DNA from: Planctomycetota bacterium
GTDB taxonomy: Bacteria; Planctomycetota; Phycisphaerae; UBA1845; Fen-1342
Length of the DNA stretch: 57,048 bases
Assembly: GCA_018814045.1 (NCBI GenBank)
Contig: JAHJAR010000187.1
Coordinates: 1 to 57,048, forward strand
Direction: 5' to 3'
Positions 8,693 to 17,491 of the stretch are shown here, piece by piece. The position numbers and the translations under genes are program-made. The first letter of the stretch is position 1. Every line of letters begins with the position of its first letter. Below the pieces are notes generated by a model. The model was not told the origin of the DNA and made no database searches. It worked only from the letters and a program-made list of their open reading frames with translations.

Positions 8693-10108
8693 TTAGCGTC
8701 GCGCGGCGTGAATAGCCGTCCCAAAAACACTTTCTGCCGCCTCCATAATGGTCTCTGACGTCGTCGGATGAGAATGGATCGTCGCGGCCAGATCCTCGAC
8801 TCCCGCGCCCAACTCGATCGCCAGCACGGCTTCGGCAATCAGGTCGCCCGCGTGCTCGCCTGCGATGCCTACACCGAGCAGCTTGTGCGTTTCCGCGTCG
8901 GCGATGATCTTGGTCACGCCGTAGGGCCGCCCCATCGCCACCGCGCGCCCGGAGACTCCCCACTGCGACTTACCAATCCTGATATTGCGGCCCTGCTCCT
9001 TGGCCTCACTCTCCGTCAGCCCGCACCAGGCCACTTCCGGGCTGGTGTATACTACGGCCGGGATCGCCCGCGCGCTGAACGTAGTTGTCCTTCCGGCGAT
9101 TACCTCGGCGGCCACGATCCCCTCGCGCGAGGCTTTGTGGGCCAGCATAGGTTCACCGGCCACGTCTCCGATCGCATAAATCGCCTCGTCCGCCGTACGC
9201 CGCGCCTGATCCACTTCGATGAAACCGCGCTCATCGATCCTGACCTTGGTATTCTCCAGGCCAAGGTTGTCGGAGTTTGGTTGCCGTCCCACAGAAACGA
9301 GAACGCGCTCAACTTCGAGCTGGTGCTCCTGCCCGCGTTTGTTGAAAACCACCTCGACTCCCGAGTCCCCGCGCCTGACCGACGTCAACGTCGCCGACGT
9401 GTGGATTGCCTCGAATTGCTTCCTCAGCTTTGCCGCCAGTGGACGGGCCAGATCGGTGTCGCAGCCCGGCAATATCCGATCCAGCATCTCCACCACTGTC
9501 ACCTTGCTGCCCAGGGCCGCGTATACCTGCCCCAATTCCAACCCGATGTAGCCCCCCCCGATGATCAGCAGCGCCCGCGGCACGTTCGGCAGCGCCAGCG
9601 CTCCAGTCGAATCGATGCAACAATCAGTCGGGATAACCGCCGGCGGAAGGCGTTTCGCGCGCGAGCCGGTCGCCACGATCGCCCGCTGGCAGTGAATCAA
9701 CCCACCATCGGCACCAGCGACACGCACTGTGCCCGAATCTTCAAACGTAGCCCGGCCGCGGATGACGCGCACCTTGCGCTGGCCGGCCAGCTTCGTGATC
9801 CCCGCGCAGAGCTGCGCCACGACCGAGTTCTTCCAGCTCCGCAATCTGTCGATATCGATCCGCGGCGGCTGAAAAGCAACCCCGAATTCCTCGGCCTCCG
9901 CCGCGTCTTCCAGCAGGTGTGCAACGTGCAGCAAGGCCTTGGAGGGGATGCAGCCTTCGCGCAAACACACGCCGCCCAGCAACGGGGATTCATCGACAAT
10001 CGTCGTCTGGACGCCCAGGTCCGCGGCGCGAAACGCCGCCACATAGCCCCCCGGTCCACCACCGACGACCAGAAGTTCCGTTTGTTCGGCGCATTCGTCG
10101 CGAGCCAT
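8693..10108 (-). CDS. lpdA: Dihydrolipoyl dehydrogenase (E3)
   Basis: This flavoenzyme reoxidises dihydrolipoamide of 2-oxoacid dehydrogenase or glycine-cleavage complexes with NAD+. Motifs are the FAD-binding GGGPGG at residues 16-21, the redox-active disulfide in GGVCLREGCIPSKALL (Cys48 and Cys53), the NAD-binding GGGYIGLELG, the FAD Asp in YAIGDVAG and the C-terminal catalytic HSHPTTSE (445-452). I chose the ATG at 10108 because a GGAGG lies 6 bases upstream. The frame could be extended two codons to a TTG. The E1 and E2 subunit genes are not in the window. The length of 471 residues is normal. Confidence 0.95.
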   Translation of the reverse strand: MARDECAEQTELLVVGGGPGGYVAAFRAADLGVQTTIVDESPLLGGVCLREGCIPSKALLHVAHLLEDAAEAEEFGVAFQPPRIDIDRLRSWKNSVVAQLCAGITKLAGQRKVRVIRGRATFEDSGTVRVAGADGGLIHCQRAIVATGSRAKRLPPAVIPTDCCIDSTGALALPNVPRALLIIGGGYIGLELGQVYAALGSKVTVVEMLDRILPGCDTDLARPLAAKLRKQFEAIHTSATLTSVRRGDSGVEVVFNKRGQEHQLEVERVLVSVGRQPNSDNLGLENTKVRIDERGFIEVDQARRTADEAIYAIGDVAGEPMLAHKASREGIVAAEVIAGRTTTFSARAIPAVVYTSPEVAWCGLTESEAKEQGRNIRIGKSQWGVSGRAVAMGRPYGVTKIIADAETHKLLGVGIAGEHAGDLIAEAVLAIELGAGVEDLAATIHSHPTTSETIMEAAESVFGTAIHAARR

Positions 10109-10195
10109 GAGCAACCTCCAGTGTTCAAAGACCTGCGCGTGCGCGGAGTTTAGCAGACCGCGAGCGAAGTTGCAGCGCGGCGTTGTGCCTCACAA

Positions 10196-10275
10196 ACCGA
10201 GCCCGAAGCGCAAGCGAGGGTTTGGGCCCAGCCAGCACAGCGGGCGCGGGACCCGCGCTTGCGCTTCGGGCCCTG
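10196..10275. repeat. Repeat family B, stem-loop copy
   Basis: Arm 10199-10214 (GCCCGAAGCGCAAGCG) is an exact reverse complement of 10254-10269, with a 39-base GC-rich loop. The preceding TGCCTCACAAACCGA is also typical of the element. A second, more diverged copy lies at about 36767-36845, directly next to a family A repeat. It sits between lpdA and the 3' end of the operon ending at 10306. Confidence 0.8.
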
Positions 10276-10305
10276 ATTGGGCGACACGTGCTCGCGCCCG
10301 GTCGC

Positions 10306-11136
10306 CTAGAACTGTACCTTCAGGAAAGGACGCGCGAGCAGCGCACACACCATCGATAGAATGAAGAACGTCGCCCACCAGGGAACGTCGAATCCGAAGA
10401 CGCGCGTGGAGCGCTGCGGGTAACGAACCTCTATGGACTGGACCGGCGAGTTCACGGCGAAGCCCGCCTCCCCGGGATATAGCAGGCGATCCCAGAATCC
10501 GGGACCGGGCCTGCGCGCCGCAACCCTGGTGAGCCGCTGCGCATCCTCGGCCACCGCCAGCTCTTTCTCGGCCACCTGGTCGCCGAGGTGCCAACGCAGT
10601 GAGAGCGCCCCGGTCACGTCCGGACGAACACGCCACGAGACCGTCTGGTCCTGGGCGTCGCGCACACGCCCGGCCGTTACAACCATGCCGGCCGGAACCT
10701 CCAGGGCCACGCCATTGTGCTCCGCCCACGCCGCCGGCGAGAGTTGCAGTGTGACCACCGCCTCCTCGCCGACCTGTAGCGGGCGCTTCTCGTAGCGTAA
10801 CGCGAGCTGCGTCAGGATGAGCACGAGCGGCACGAGCATGACCAGCATCGGCGGCAGCGAGTGCGCCAGGCGCAGACCGATGTGTTTGAACAGCGCCCCC
10901 TGGCAGCGCAGTGTGACCGCCAGGTCGTCCTTGAAGAGCTTCATCGCCAGCATGTACGCCCGGATACGGTCGACGTTGACCTTCAGGGCGGCTTGATTGG
11001 ACGTGTGGCGAAATCCGAGCGCCATCAACACGCCCAGCACCGCCGACCAAAACACCAGCGCCAGCAGCGGCGCCCATGCGAAGGGGGCCAGTAGCAAGCC
11101 GGCCAGCGGTGTCAGGACTGAATTGAGCACGTTCAT
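10306..11136 (-). CDS. Three-helix membrane protein, possible Oxa1/EMC3-type
   Basis: I do not recognise a certain family. Three hydrophobic segments are visible at about residues 12-40, 93-114 and 250-270. Between the first two is a hydrophilic helical stretch (about 45-92, with KLFKDDLAVTLRCQGALFKH). Between the last two is a roughly 135-residue strand-rich domain. The helix, cytosolic helical hairpin, helix, helix order recalls the Oxa1/EMC3/TMCO1 (DUF106) insertase superfamily, with an extracytoplasmic beta domain inserted; this is an inference from topology. It is the last gene of a minus-strand operon with phosphodiesterase-like lipoproteins and starts 24 bases after the preceding small gene. 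It may help insert or hold those partners. Confidence 0.6.
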   Translation of the reverse strand: MNVLNSVLTPLAGLLLAPFAWAPLLALVFWSAVLGVLMALGFRHTSNQAALKVNVDRIRAYMLAMKLFKDDLAVTLRCQGALFKHIGLRLAHSLPPMLVMLVPLVLILTQLALRYEKRPLQVGEEAVVTLQLSPAAWAEHNGVALEVPAGMVVTAGRVRDAQDQTVSWRVRPDVTGALSLRWHLGDQVAEKELAVAEDAQRLTRVAARRPGPGFWDRLLYPGEAGFAVNSPVQSIEVRYPQRSTRVFGFDVPWWATFFILSMVCALLARPFLKVQF

Positions 11137-11160
11137 CGCGTGTAATTCACCAGCACGGGC

Positions 11161-11346
11161 CTATTCGATGTAGCCCAATCCCCGCAGGCGCTCCTCGAGC
11201 TGCTCGTCGGTGTCCGCCTCCTCGAGCTGCGCCACCTCCTTCTCGAGCATGTGCGTGATGAACTCGTCCGCCGAAGAGTACCCCGCCCGCTTGGCCACTT
11301 CGGCCACGCGGTCGTAGAGCCCCTTCTCGATCTTGATTTTCGCCAT
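11161..11346 (-). CDS. Small 61-aa protein, ribbon-helix-helix-like N-terminus
   Basis: The 61-residue protein starts MAKIKIEKGLYDRV and continues with AEVAKRAGYSSADEFITHML, which looks like a beta strand followed by two helices, as in CopG/Arc ribbon-helix-helix proteins. The second half is acidic and ends in RLRGLGYIE. It sits tightly between a phosphodiesterase gene (23 bases upstream) and the membrane-protein gene (24 bases downstream), so it is clearly part of the operon. It could be a transcriptional autoregulator or a small structural partner; no experiment-like clue separates these. Conserved placement and clean codon usage support a real gene. Confidence 0.75.
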   Translation of the reverse strand: MAKIKIEKGLYDRVAEVAKRAGYSSADEFITHMLEKEVAQLEEADTDEQLEERLRGLGYIE

Positions 11347-11369
11347 CGTTCTGTCTCCAGCTCACGCGC

Positions 11370-13439
11370 TCAGCGCTCGACAAAAACCGCGTGTCCGGTC
11401 ATCTGGGGCGGCGTCGCGATCCCGAATACACTCAGGATCGTCGGCCCCAGATCGACCAGTTCCGGATCCTCGACCGCAATCCGCCGGTTCGTTACCACTA
11501 TCCCGGGCACCAGATCGTACGCGTTTAGATGCGTTCCGCTCCAGCGGTCGAGATTATCGTCGATCAGGGTCGGCGGCATATCGCCCAGGGCCGTCTGCCA
11601 ACTGGCGCGATATGTGTCGGCGTAACCGATCAGCATGTCCGGCGCCACCTGCGGATCGGCCCCCGGATATATATCCTTGACTATATAGTTTTCCTGGATT
11701 ACCGGCGTGCCATCCGTATCGCGGATCTGACACAAGCCGTAATCGATCTCGTGCAACAGCGCGTCGGCCGGCGGCCCCGGCTCCACAATCCCGTTGCTCT
11801 CGCGGCCCTTCAGATTGATGTAGAAGCAGTTCAGGCCGAGCGCATAGGCCCGTGTGCGCGACCAGTCGATGTTCGCAAAGACCCGGTTGCTGGGATCGTC
11901 CGGAGAGCCTTTGACAAACAGGTAACCGTTGTTCAGCAGCCACGTGTTGATGTTCACTGCCCGCCGCAGCGTCGAGAAGCCGTGATCCGACATGATGATG
12001 AGTGTGTCGTCTTCGTCCAGGACGGCCAGCGCCTCGCCCACCAGACCATCCATTTCGACATAGCAGTCCTCGACCACCGTGCCCCAGCGCTCGGCCTCGC
12101 CCGGCCGCAGCCCCGGGTGACGCAGATCGCGGTCACGCCAGAAGATGTGCGCCAACTGATCCGTCGCCCCGAAGTAGAAGAACAGGCAGCCCCGCTCAAA
12201 CTCCTGCAAGGCGTAGCGATACTGCTTGACCCGCTCGCCTGCAAGCACTCGCGATTGCGATAGAAACTCGTCTTCATCCAGCGCCCCGCAACGCAACGCC
12301 GCCGTGTCCTCCGGTATGCCCGTCGTGTAGTACCGACCACACGCCTCCGCCACCTCGGCGGCAAAATCGACCGGCGTACTGATCGGATTGACCGGGTCGA
12401 GCGGGTCGATGTTCAGCGGCGTTACGTAGATACTCAGCTTCGGATGCACCTGCTTGATGTAAAAACGTACCGTCGCGGGCATCGAAACCGGCAACGTCAT
12501 CGCGCCGAGCACAGTCGCTCCGGGGATGTGTGTCTCGAATTCAATCGGGATCCAGTCGCTCCACTCACCTTCGTTCAGCACCAGCAACTCGTCGCCAACC
12601 GTAAGCTTGACCGCCTTATCCTCCGGATCGCGAACGACCCGGACCTTCACGGCCATCTTCGGCACTTCGCGCTTCTCGTGCGGCACGCGCAGGAAGTTCT
12701 CAGGCCCGGTCAGCGTCAACTCCGCCTCGTGCTCCTGGACCAGCAGGTACTCGATCCGCCCACCCGAAACCGTCTTGCCGATCAGCGGCGCATCCTGACT
12801 GAATTCCGTGAACTCGCCGTACGTGCCGAGCAGGTCGGGCGTGCCCATCCCGGTGATGCAGCGGAACTCGCCGGAACCGGAAACGACGTCGGGCGGATAG
12901 TTGGCCGGCACCCGGTACACCGTCGTGTCGATGCCGTGTGCGACCAGGTATTCCCACCAACCGTGCCCCTTCCGCAGGTTGGCCGTCTCACCTCCCAGCA
13001 ATGGAATGTGGTAGTCCCCGAACCACCCCATGTACTCAAACGGCAGCCACCAGCGCTGCTTGGCCGGCAACACCTCCGCCGTGGACAGGAACGGCTGCGG
13101 CTCCGGCGTGTCCGGATGGCGGTGCACAAAATCATATATCTGATGAACGCCCGAGTGCGCGCCCGTGATGAAGTTCGACCACGCTACCGGACTCTGCGGC
13201 GGCATACTGGTGCCCAGCGGCAGATACGAACCTCGCGCCGCTACCCGGGCGAAGTTCGGCATGCGCCCGGACTCCATCAGCGGCCCCAGAATCCGCGGAT
13301 CCATGCCGTCAAAACCCAGGATCAGCAGGCGCCCCTGCTTGTCGGACGAATTCGCCCCCGCACCGCACGAAGTCAGCAACGCAGCGACAACCGCGCTCAG
13401 CACGACGGTCAGCGAGATTATGCAGACTGTTCTGCGCAT
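11370..13439 (-). CDS. Type I phosphodiesterase/pyrophosphatase-like lipoprotein
   Basis: A predicted extracytoplasmic hydrolase of the alkaline-phosphatase superfamily. The signal peptide ends in the lipobox LTSC (Cys25). The metal-ligand motifs are FDGMDP near residue 43, the nucleophile region MPPQSPVAWSNFITG near 80, FYFGATDQLAHIFW near 420 (Asp and His ligands) and MSDHGFST near 480. The substrate is unknown; relatives cleave phosphodiester or pyrophosphate bonds of nucleotides or lipid head groups. The length of 689 residues exceeds minimal family members because of an inserted beta-rich region at about 200-350. Its start overlaps the 3' end of the related upstream gene by 22 bases, so the two are probably co-translated. 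Confidence 0.88.
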   Translation of the reverse strand: MRRTVCIISLTVVLSAVVAALLTSCGAGANSSDKQGRLLILGFDGMDPRILGPLMESGRMPNFARVAARGSYLPLGTSMPPQSPVAWSNFITGAHSGVHQIYDFVHRHPDTPEPQPFLSTAEVLPAKQRWWLPFEYMGWFGDYHIPLLGGETANLRKGHGWWEYLVAHGIDTTVYRVPANYPPDVVSGSGEFRCITGMGTPDLLGTYGEFTEFSQDAPLIGKTVSGGRIEYLLVQEHEAELTLTGPENFLRVPHEKREVPKMAVKVRVVRDPEDKAVKLTVGDELLVLNEGEWSDWIPIEFETHIPGATVLGAMTLPVSMPATVRFYIKQVHPKLSIYVTPLNIDPLDPVNPISTPVDFAAEVAEACGRYYTTGIPEDTAALRCGALDEDEFLSQSRVLAGERVKQYRYALQEFERGCLFFYFGATDQLAHIFWRDRDLRHPGLRPGEAERWGTVVEDCYVEMDGLVGEALAVLDEDDTLIIMSDHGFSTLRRAVNINTWLLNNGYLFVKGSPDDPSNRVFANIDWSRTRAYALGLNCFYINLKGRESNGIVEPGPPADALLHEIDYGLCQIRDTDGTPVIQENYIVKDIYPGADPQVAPDMLIGYADTYRASWQTALGDMPPTLIDDNLDRWSGTHLNAYDLVPGIVVTNRRIAVEDPELVDLGPTILSVFGIATPPQMTGHAVFVER

Positions 13440-15613
13440 AGCAGTGATTTGCCGTCCATGTAGCCGGGCGTTTCAAGGCCGAACAGCTCCAGCGTGGTCG
13501 GGGCCAGGTCGACGATGTTCGCTTCCTGATCTCTCAGCTTCATGTTGCTGAACAGCACGCCGGGAACGAGCTGCGGATGGATGCAGTGATCGCCGCTCCA
13601 GGCCTTGACGTTGTCCGAGAAGACCGACGCGCTGCACTTGCCAACCGCCGCATCCCACGAAACGCGATAGCCCTCGCTGTAGCCGACGATCAGGTCCGGC
13701 GCCGCCCGCGTGTACGGCCCCTTGTAGACTTCCTCGCGCAACATGGCCTGGTGGATCGCGACTTTCCCATTCTCCGGGTCACGCAGCCCCGTCAGCTTGT
13801 CCGCGATCTCGCGCGCCAACTGCCGGCGCTCCTCACCACCCTCGACGATCCCGTGCGCTTCGCGCCCCTTGACGTTCAGGAAGATCCCGGCCAGGCCGAT
13901 CGCGTAGGCCTTCGTCTCGGCCCAATCCATGTCCGCCAGGTACGTCTTGGTCGAAGTCGCGGCGCCGTCCTTCAGCTTCAGATACCCGTTCTCGTGCAGC
14001 CACGCGTTCAGGTCCACTCCCCGCCGAAACTGCTTAAACCCGTGGTCTGACATGACGAACAGGGCATCGTCATCGCCGCATTCTTCCAGCGTGCGCCCGA
14101 CCAACTCGTCCATTCTTGCGTACATGTCCCGGATCGCGCTCGGGTGCGTGTTCTCCTGGTTTCGGATCGCCGGGTGATCATCCTCCAGGAAGCGGAAGAA
14201 CATGTGCTGAATCCGGTCCGGCCCGTCAAAGACACACACCACCACGCCCTGCCGAATGTTCCGCAGCGCGTCGAAGTACATCTGCTCGCGCTCGCGATGG
14301 ATGTCGTACGCCTGCGTCAGGAACGCGTCTTCGGTCATCAACTTCTCTGACAGCGACCACGTGTCCTCCGCCAGCCCGAGCGTCGCGTACGACCCCTGCA
14401 ACCGCGCCAGATAGCTCGAATACACGCTCGGGTTCGAAATCGGCATCACCGGCTTGTCCGGGTCAATCTGGATCGGCGTGCAGTACATCTCGAACGGGGG
14501 CTCCAGCCGCTTCAGGAAGAACCGACACACCCCGCGCACCTTGAAGCCCGGCGCCGCCCTGAACGCGATCCGCACCCATGCGCTGAACGCATTCAACGGC
14601 AGGTCGATCTTCTGTCCACCGACGTGCAGCAGCGCCCCACCGTTGCCGTTCCGGCCACCAACCACGTTGAACGGCAGCCGCAACTCCGGACGCCCTTCCA
14701 TTAGGCTGTTCACCGGCCCCCGCAGGTACGACTCCACCCCGCGACCATTGCGCGTCACGCGGATGCGGTCGCCGCCCACATCCCCATCCATCGTCGCGCC
14801 TTCGCCACCACCCTCGGCGTAATACGAGAACATGCCCTGCGTCCCACGCAGGTCCGGAACGCACATCGCCGACAGTTGCAGGCCACGAAACTTGTCCGGC
14901 GGAAACGTGATCGGCACCCGCAGAATCGCGCTGGAAACACCCGCCTCGCCTAGCACGGTCCAAAACGGTTTGCTCTTGCGCAGCCCCGTGATCTCCGGCT
15001 TCGACAACGGGATCAGGTAGCGCCCCAGCTTCAGGGTCTTCTTACTCTCGCGAATACGAACCGACGACATCATCGGGCGGTAACTCGCCGCGTCGCGCGT
15101 AATGAAGTCAAAGATGTTGTGTTTGCCCGGGTTGCTGCCAGTCGTGAAGCATGCCCACGAAACCGGCGAGAGCGGCGGCGTCGACGTGCCCAGCCGGACG
15201 TACGTGCCCTTCTCACGCAGCTTCGCCAGGTTCGGCAGGGCGCCTTCGTCCAACAACTTCTCAGTCAGTGTCGGCTCCAGGCCGTCCAGCCCCAGCACGA
15301 TAACACGCTTGACCTTCGCCTGGGCGTAGCTCTTGCGGCCTTTGATCAACCGCCAGATCCGACGGATCGGCCAGGTCAACATCACCAGGAACGCCGACGT
15401 CAGCGCCCCCAGCACCGCCAGAAACGAGCCCAGCAGCGCTATCCCCGCCCCCGGCCCGATGTATGCCTGCTCTGTCAGCGACAACTCGTGCCCGCTCGAC
15501 CACCACGCAGACAGCACAACCGCACATCCCAGCACGGCCGCGATCAACTCGCGCAGGCCCAACTGCCGCCACCCCCGCAGCAATCGCCGGCGCTCACAAT
15601 GTAACTTACGCAT
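13418..15613 (-). CDS. Membrane-anchored type I phosphodiesterase-like protein
   Basis: A paralogue of the adjacent lipoprotein, about 731 residues from the chosen ATG at 15613. Upstream in-frame ATGs at 15658 and 15694 are possible, and none has a strong ribosome-binding site. The N-terminus has a membrane helix, then AYIGPGAGIALLGSFLAVLG, a second long helix, and the basic stop-transfer WPIRRIWRLIKGRK. The catalytic domain follows: LGLDGLEP, STPPLSPVSWACFTTG, VFDGPDRIQHMFFRFLEDD and MSDHGFKQFRRG. The glycine-rich AYIGPGAG hairpin is a recurrent N-terminal feature of this family. Retained metal ligands suggest an active enzyme facing the periplasm; the substrate is unknown. Confidence 0.87.
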   Translation of the reverse strand: MRKLHCERRRLLRGWRQLGLRELIAAVLGCAVVLSAWWSSGHELSLTEQAYIGPGAGIALLGSFLAVLGALTSAFLVMLTWPIRRIWRLIKGRKSYAQAKVKRVIVLGLDGLEPTLTEKLLDEGALPNLAKLREKGTYVRLGTSTPPLSPVSWACFTTGSNPGKHNIFDFITRDAASYRPMMSSVRIRESKKTLKLGRYLIPLSKPEITGLRKSKPFWTVLGEAGVSSAILRVPITFPPDKFRGLQLSAMCVPDLRGTQGMFSYYAEGGGEGATMDGDVGGDRIRVTRNGRGVESYLRGPVNSLMEGRPELRLPFNVVGGRNGNGGALLHVGGQKIDLPLNAFSAWVRIAFRAAPGFKVRGVCRFFLKRLEPPFEMYCTPIQIDPDKPVMPISNPSVYSSYLARLQGSYATLGLAEDTWSLSEKLMTEDAFLTQAYDIHREREQMYFDALRNIRQGVVVCVFDGPDRIQHMFFRFLEDDHPAIRNQENTHPSAIRDMYARMDELVGRTLEECGDDDALFVMSDHGFKQFRRGVDLNAWLHENGYLKLKDGAATSTKTYLADMDWAETKAYAIGLAGIFLNVKGREAHGIVEGGEERRQLAREIADKLTGLRDPENGKVAIHQAMLREEVYKGPYTRAAPDLIVGYSEGYRVSWDAAVGKCSASVFSDNVKAWSGDHCIHPQLVPGVLFSNMKLRDQEANIVDLAPTTLELFGLETPGYMDGKSLLCAEQSA

Positions 15614-15719
15614 TGCTCTACACTTATCGGTCTTCGTCTGGCTCGTGGCAGAATCCATACAGCATACCAACTCACACACGGCTCGCAACATCATTGAGAC
15701 TGACCGTTTTCCAGCCCGA

Positions 15720-17261
15720 TCAAGGCGGTGGGGGCGGCCCTTCCTCCGCTCCCGTCACGCCTTCGCCCGTACCGCTTCCACCGGTTACATACCCCAGCGC
15801 GCGCAGGCGCGCCTGTTGCTCCGGCGTCACCGGCGTTTCCTGAACCTGAACGCTGGCCGCCAGGCGGGCACTCTCACTCAGGTGTCGTTTCAGCCGATCC
15901 GCCAGCCTGCCGTACTGGGTACCATCCCCGACCGGAGTCGGCTTCGCCTCATGCGGATCCGCCGCAATGTTGTACAGTAACCGCCCCGGCGGCCGCGTGC
16001 CCAGGATCATCAGCTTCCACGCGTCGAAATAGACCGCCTTCTGCTCGGGACCACTCTTGACAGCCTCAGCGAACGCCGGACGACGCTCTCCCGCGGCCTC
16101 CCCGCTCATGAGCGGCACGAGCGATGCGCCCTGCACGTCTAGCACGGGCGGCATGTGCAGTTGCTCCAACAGCGTCGGCATAACATCGACCAGACTGACC
16201 ACCCCGGGAACACGCTTCCCGGCGGGCAGAACACCCGGCCAACGCATAATCAGCGGCACATGCAGATCCGTGTGATGGACGCTGAAGCCGTGCTCCCACA
16301 GGCCATGCTCGCATAGCGCTTCCCCATGGTCCGCCGTCAAGATCACATAGGCGTCGTTCCATAACCCCATTTCCACAAGCTGGTTACGGAGATCATCCAG
16401 GTGGCGGTCCTGTTCACGCACCCCGGCGTCATAGCGCGCCACCCAATATTCCCGGTAGCGCAGCAAGCGCTTGTGCTGCTCAATGTCCGTGACCCTAGCC
16501 GGCTGTTGGCGGAGATAGTTGAGCCCTTCCCACTCTGCCGCCGTCAACTGCCGCTTGTCGGGCTGCCCCTCAAGAGCATCGAGCAACGGATCAAGATACT
16601 CGGGGCTGGCGTCGTAGGGCCCGTGCACGTCCATGTAGTGCAGGTAGAGGAAGAACGGCCGCGTCGTGTCGCGCTGACGCAGCCAGTCAACCGCCGCCGC
16701 ACTGACCACGCTCCCGGGAGTCGTGTTCTTGGCGAAGCTGGCGTCAAAATGCGCAAACCCCTGCGCAAATCCAAACTCCTTGACAATAAAAGGGTTAGCG
16801 ACAAATGCCGCCGTGTCGTAACCGTTCTTCTGGAACACCTCGGCAAGTGTTTCGAACTGCTCGGCGAACACCCGTATCTTCGGCCCCCCCTCGAATGCCC
16901 CACCTAACGCCGCACCATAGCGCACGACTTGGTGTACTGTCGGGTGCATCGAGCAGAACAGCGAGGCGACCGAGGGTTGCGTCCAAGGGGCCTGGGCGAC
17001 TGCGAGATCGAATGTGACCGCCTCGGCCGACAGTTCGTCCATCATGGGCGACAGGCCGCGCGCACAACCATAACTTGTTAATCTGTCAGCCCTTAGGGCG
17101 TCAATCAACAGAAAGACGATGTTCGGTGGCTTGGTTTGACGGGCGGCTGCGCCAGCCGGGGAATCCGACCCACCACCAGCGCAGCCCGACAGCGCGACGC
17201 CCGCCATAGCGAGCGCAACATATATCAAAGAGTCAGTCCATCGTCGTCCCAACCCGACCAT
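15720..17261 (-). CDS. Sulfatase-family lipoprotein with Thr at the nucleophile site
   Basis: An alkaline-phosphatase-superfamily protein of the sulfatase branch. From the ATG at 17261 (GGGAG just upstream) it has a short signal peptide ending in the lipobox LSGC (Cys27); a GTG at 17300 would add 13 residues. Motifs: PNIVFLLIDALRADRLTSYG (metal Asp), APWTQPSVASLF, YMDVHGPY and LTADHGEALCEHGLWEHG. Where true sulfatases have Cys/Ser-x-Pro-Ser-Arg, this one has Thr-Gln-Pro-Ser-Val, so it cannot form formylglycine. It is more likely a phosphohydrolase or phosphoethanolamine-transferase-like enzyme. The C-terminus has the common RLRALGYV motif. It lies about 100 bases upstream of the two phosphodiesterase genes on the same strand. 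Confidence 0.87.
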   Translation of the reverse strand: MVGLGRRWTDSLIYVALAMAGVALSGCAGGGSDSPAGAAARQTKPPNIVFLLIDALRADRLTSYGCARGLSPMMDELSAEAVTFDLAVAQAPWTQPSVASLFCSMHPTVHQVVRYGAALGGAFEGGPKIRVFAEQFETLAEVFQKNGYDTAAFVANPFIVKEFGFAQGFAHFDASFAKNTTPGSVVSAAAVDWLRQRDTTRPFFLYLHYMDVHGPYDASPEYLDPLLDALEGQPDKRQLTAAEWEGLNYLRQQPARVTDIEQHKRLLRYREYWVARYDAGVREQDRHLDDLRNQLVEMGLWNDAYVILTADHGEALCEHGLWEHGFSVHHTDLHVPLIMRWPGVLPAGKRVPGVVSLVDVMPTLLEQLHMPPVLDVQGASLVPLMSGEAAGERRPAFAEAVKSGPEQKAVYFDAWKLMILGTRPPGRLLYNIAADPHEAKPTPVGDGTQYGRLADRLKRHLSESARLAASVQVQETPVTPEQQARLRALGYVTGGSGTGEGVTGAEEGPPPPP

Positions 17262-17491
17262 CCACTCCCACGCCAGTTGCCGCGCGGCTAGCTTGGCCAC
17301 GCCAAGCCCCCCTCGGCCTGGCTGCCGGCGGGGTGCATCCTTGGTTATTCGTACCGGAAGCCAGTCTTCCAGTACTACGTCGCTGCCGCCTACCAGTGCT
17401 CACAATCACGACCCCGCCGATCTTCCTCATTGGGGCCACTTTTCATCCTATCGGACTACCGGGCAAACGGCCCCCGCAGCGCGCCATCCAT

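Noticed and set aside
8768..10153. A 461-codon plus-strand frame
   Set aside because: It is antisense to dihydrolipoyl dehydrogenase, and the product has no recognisable features.
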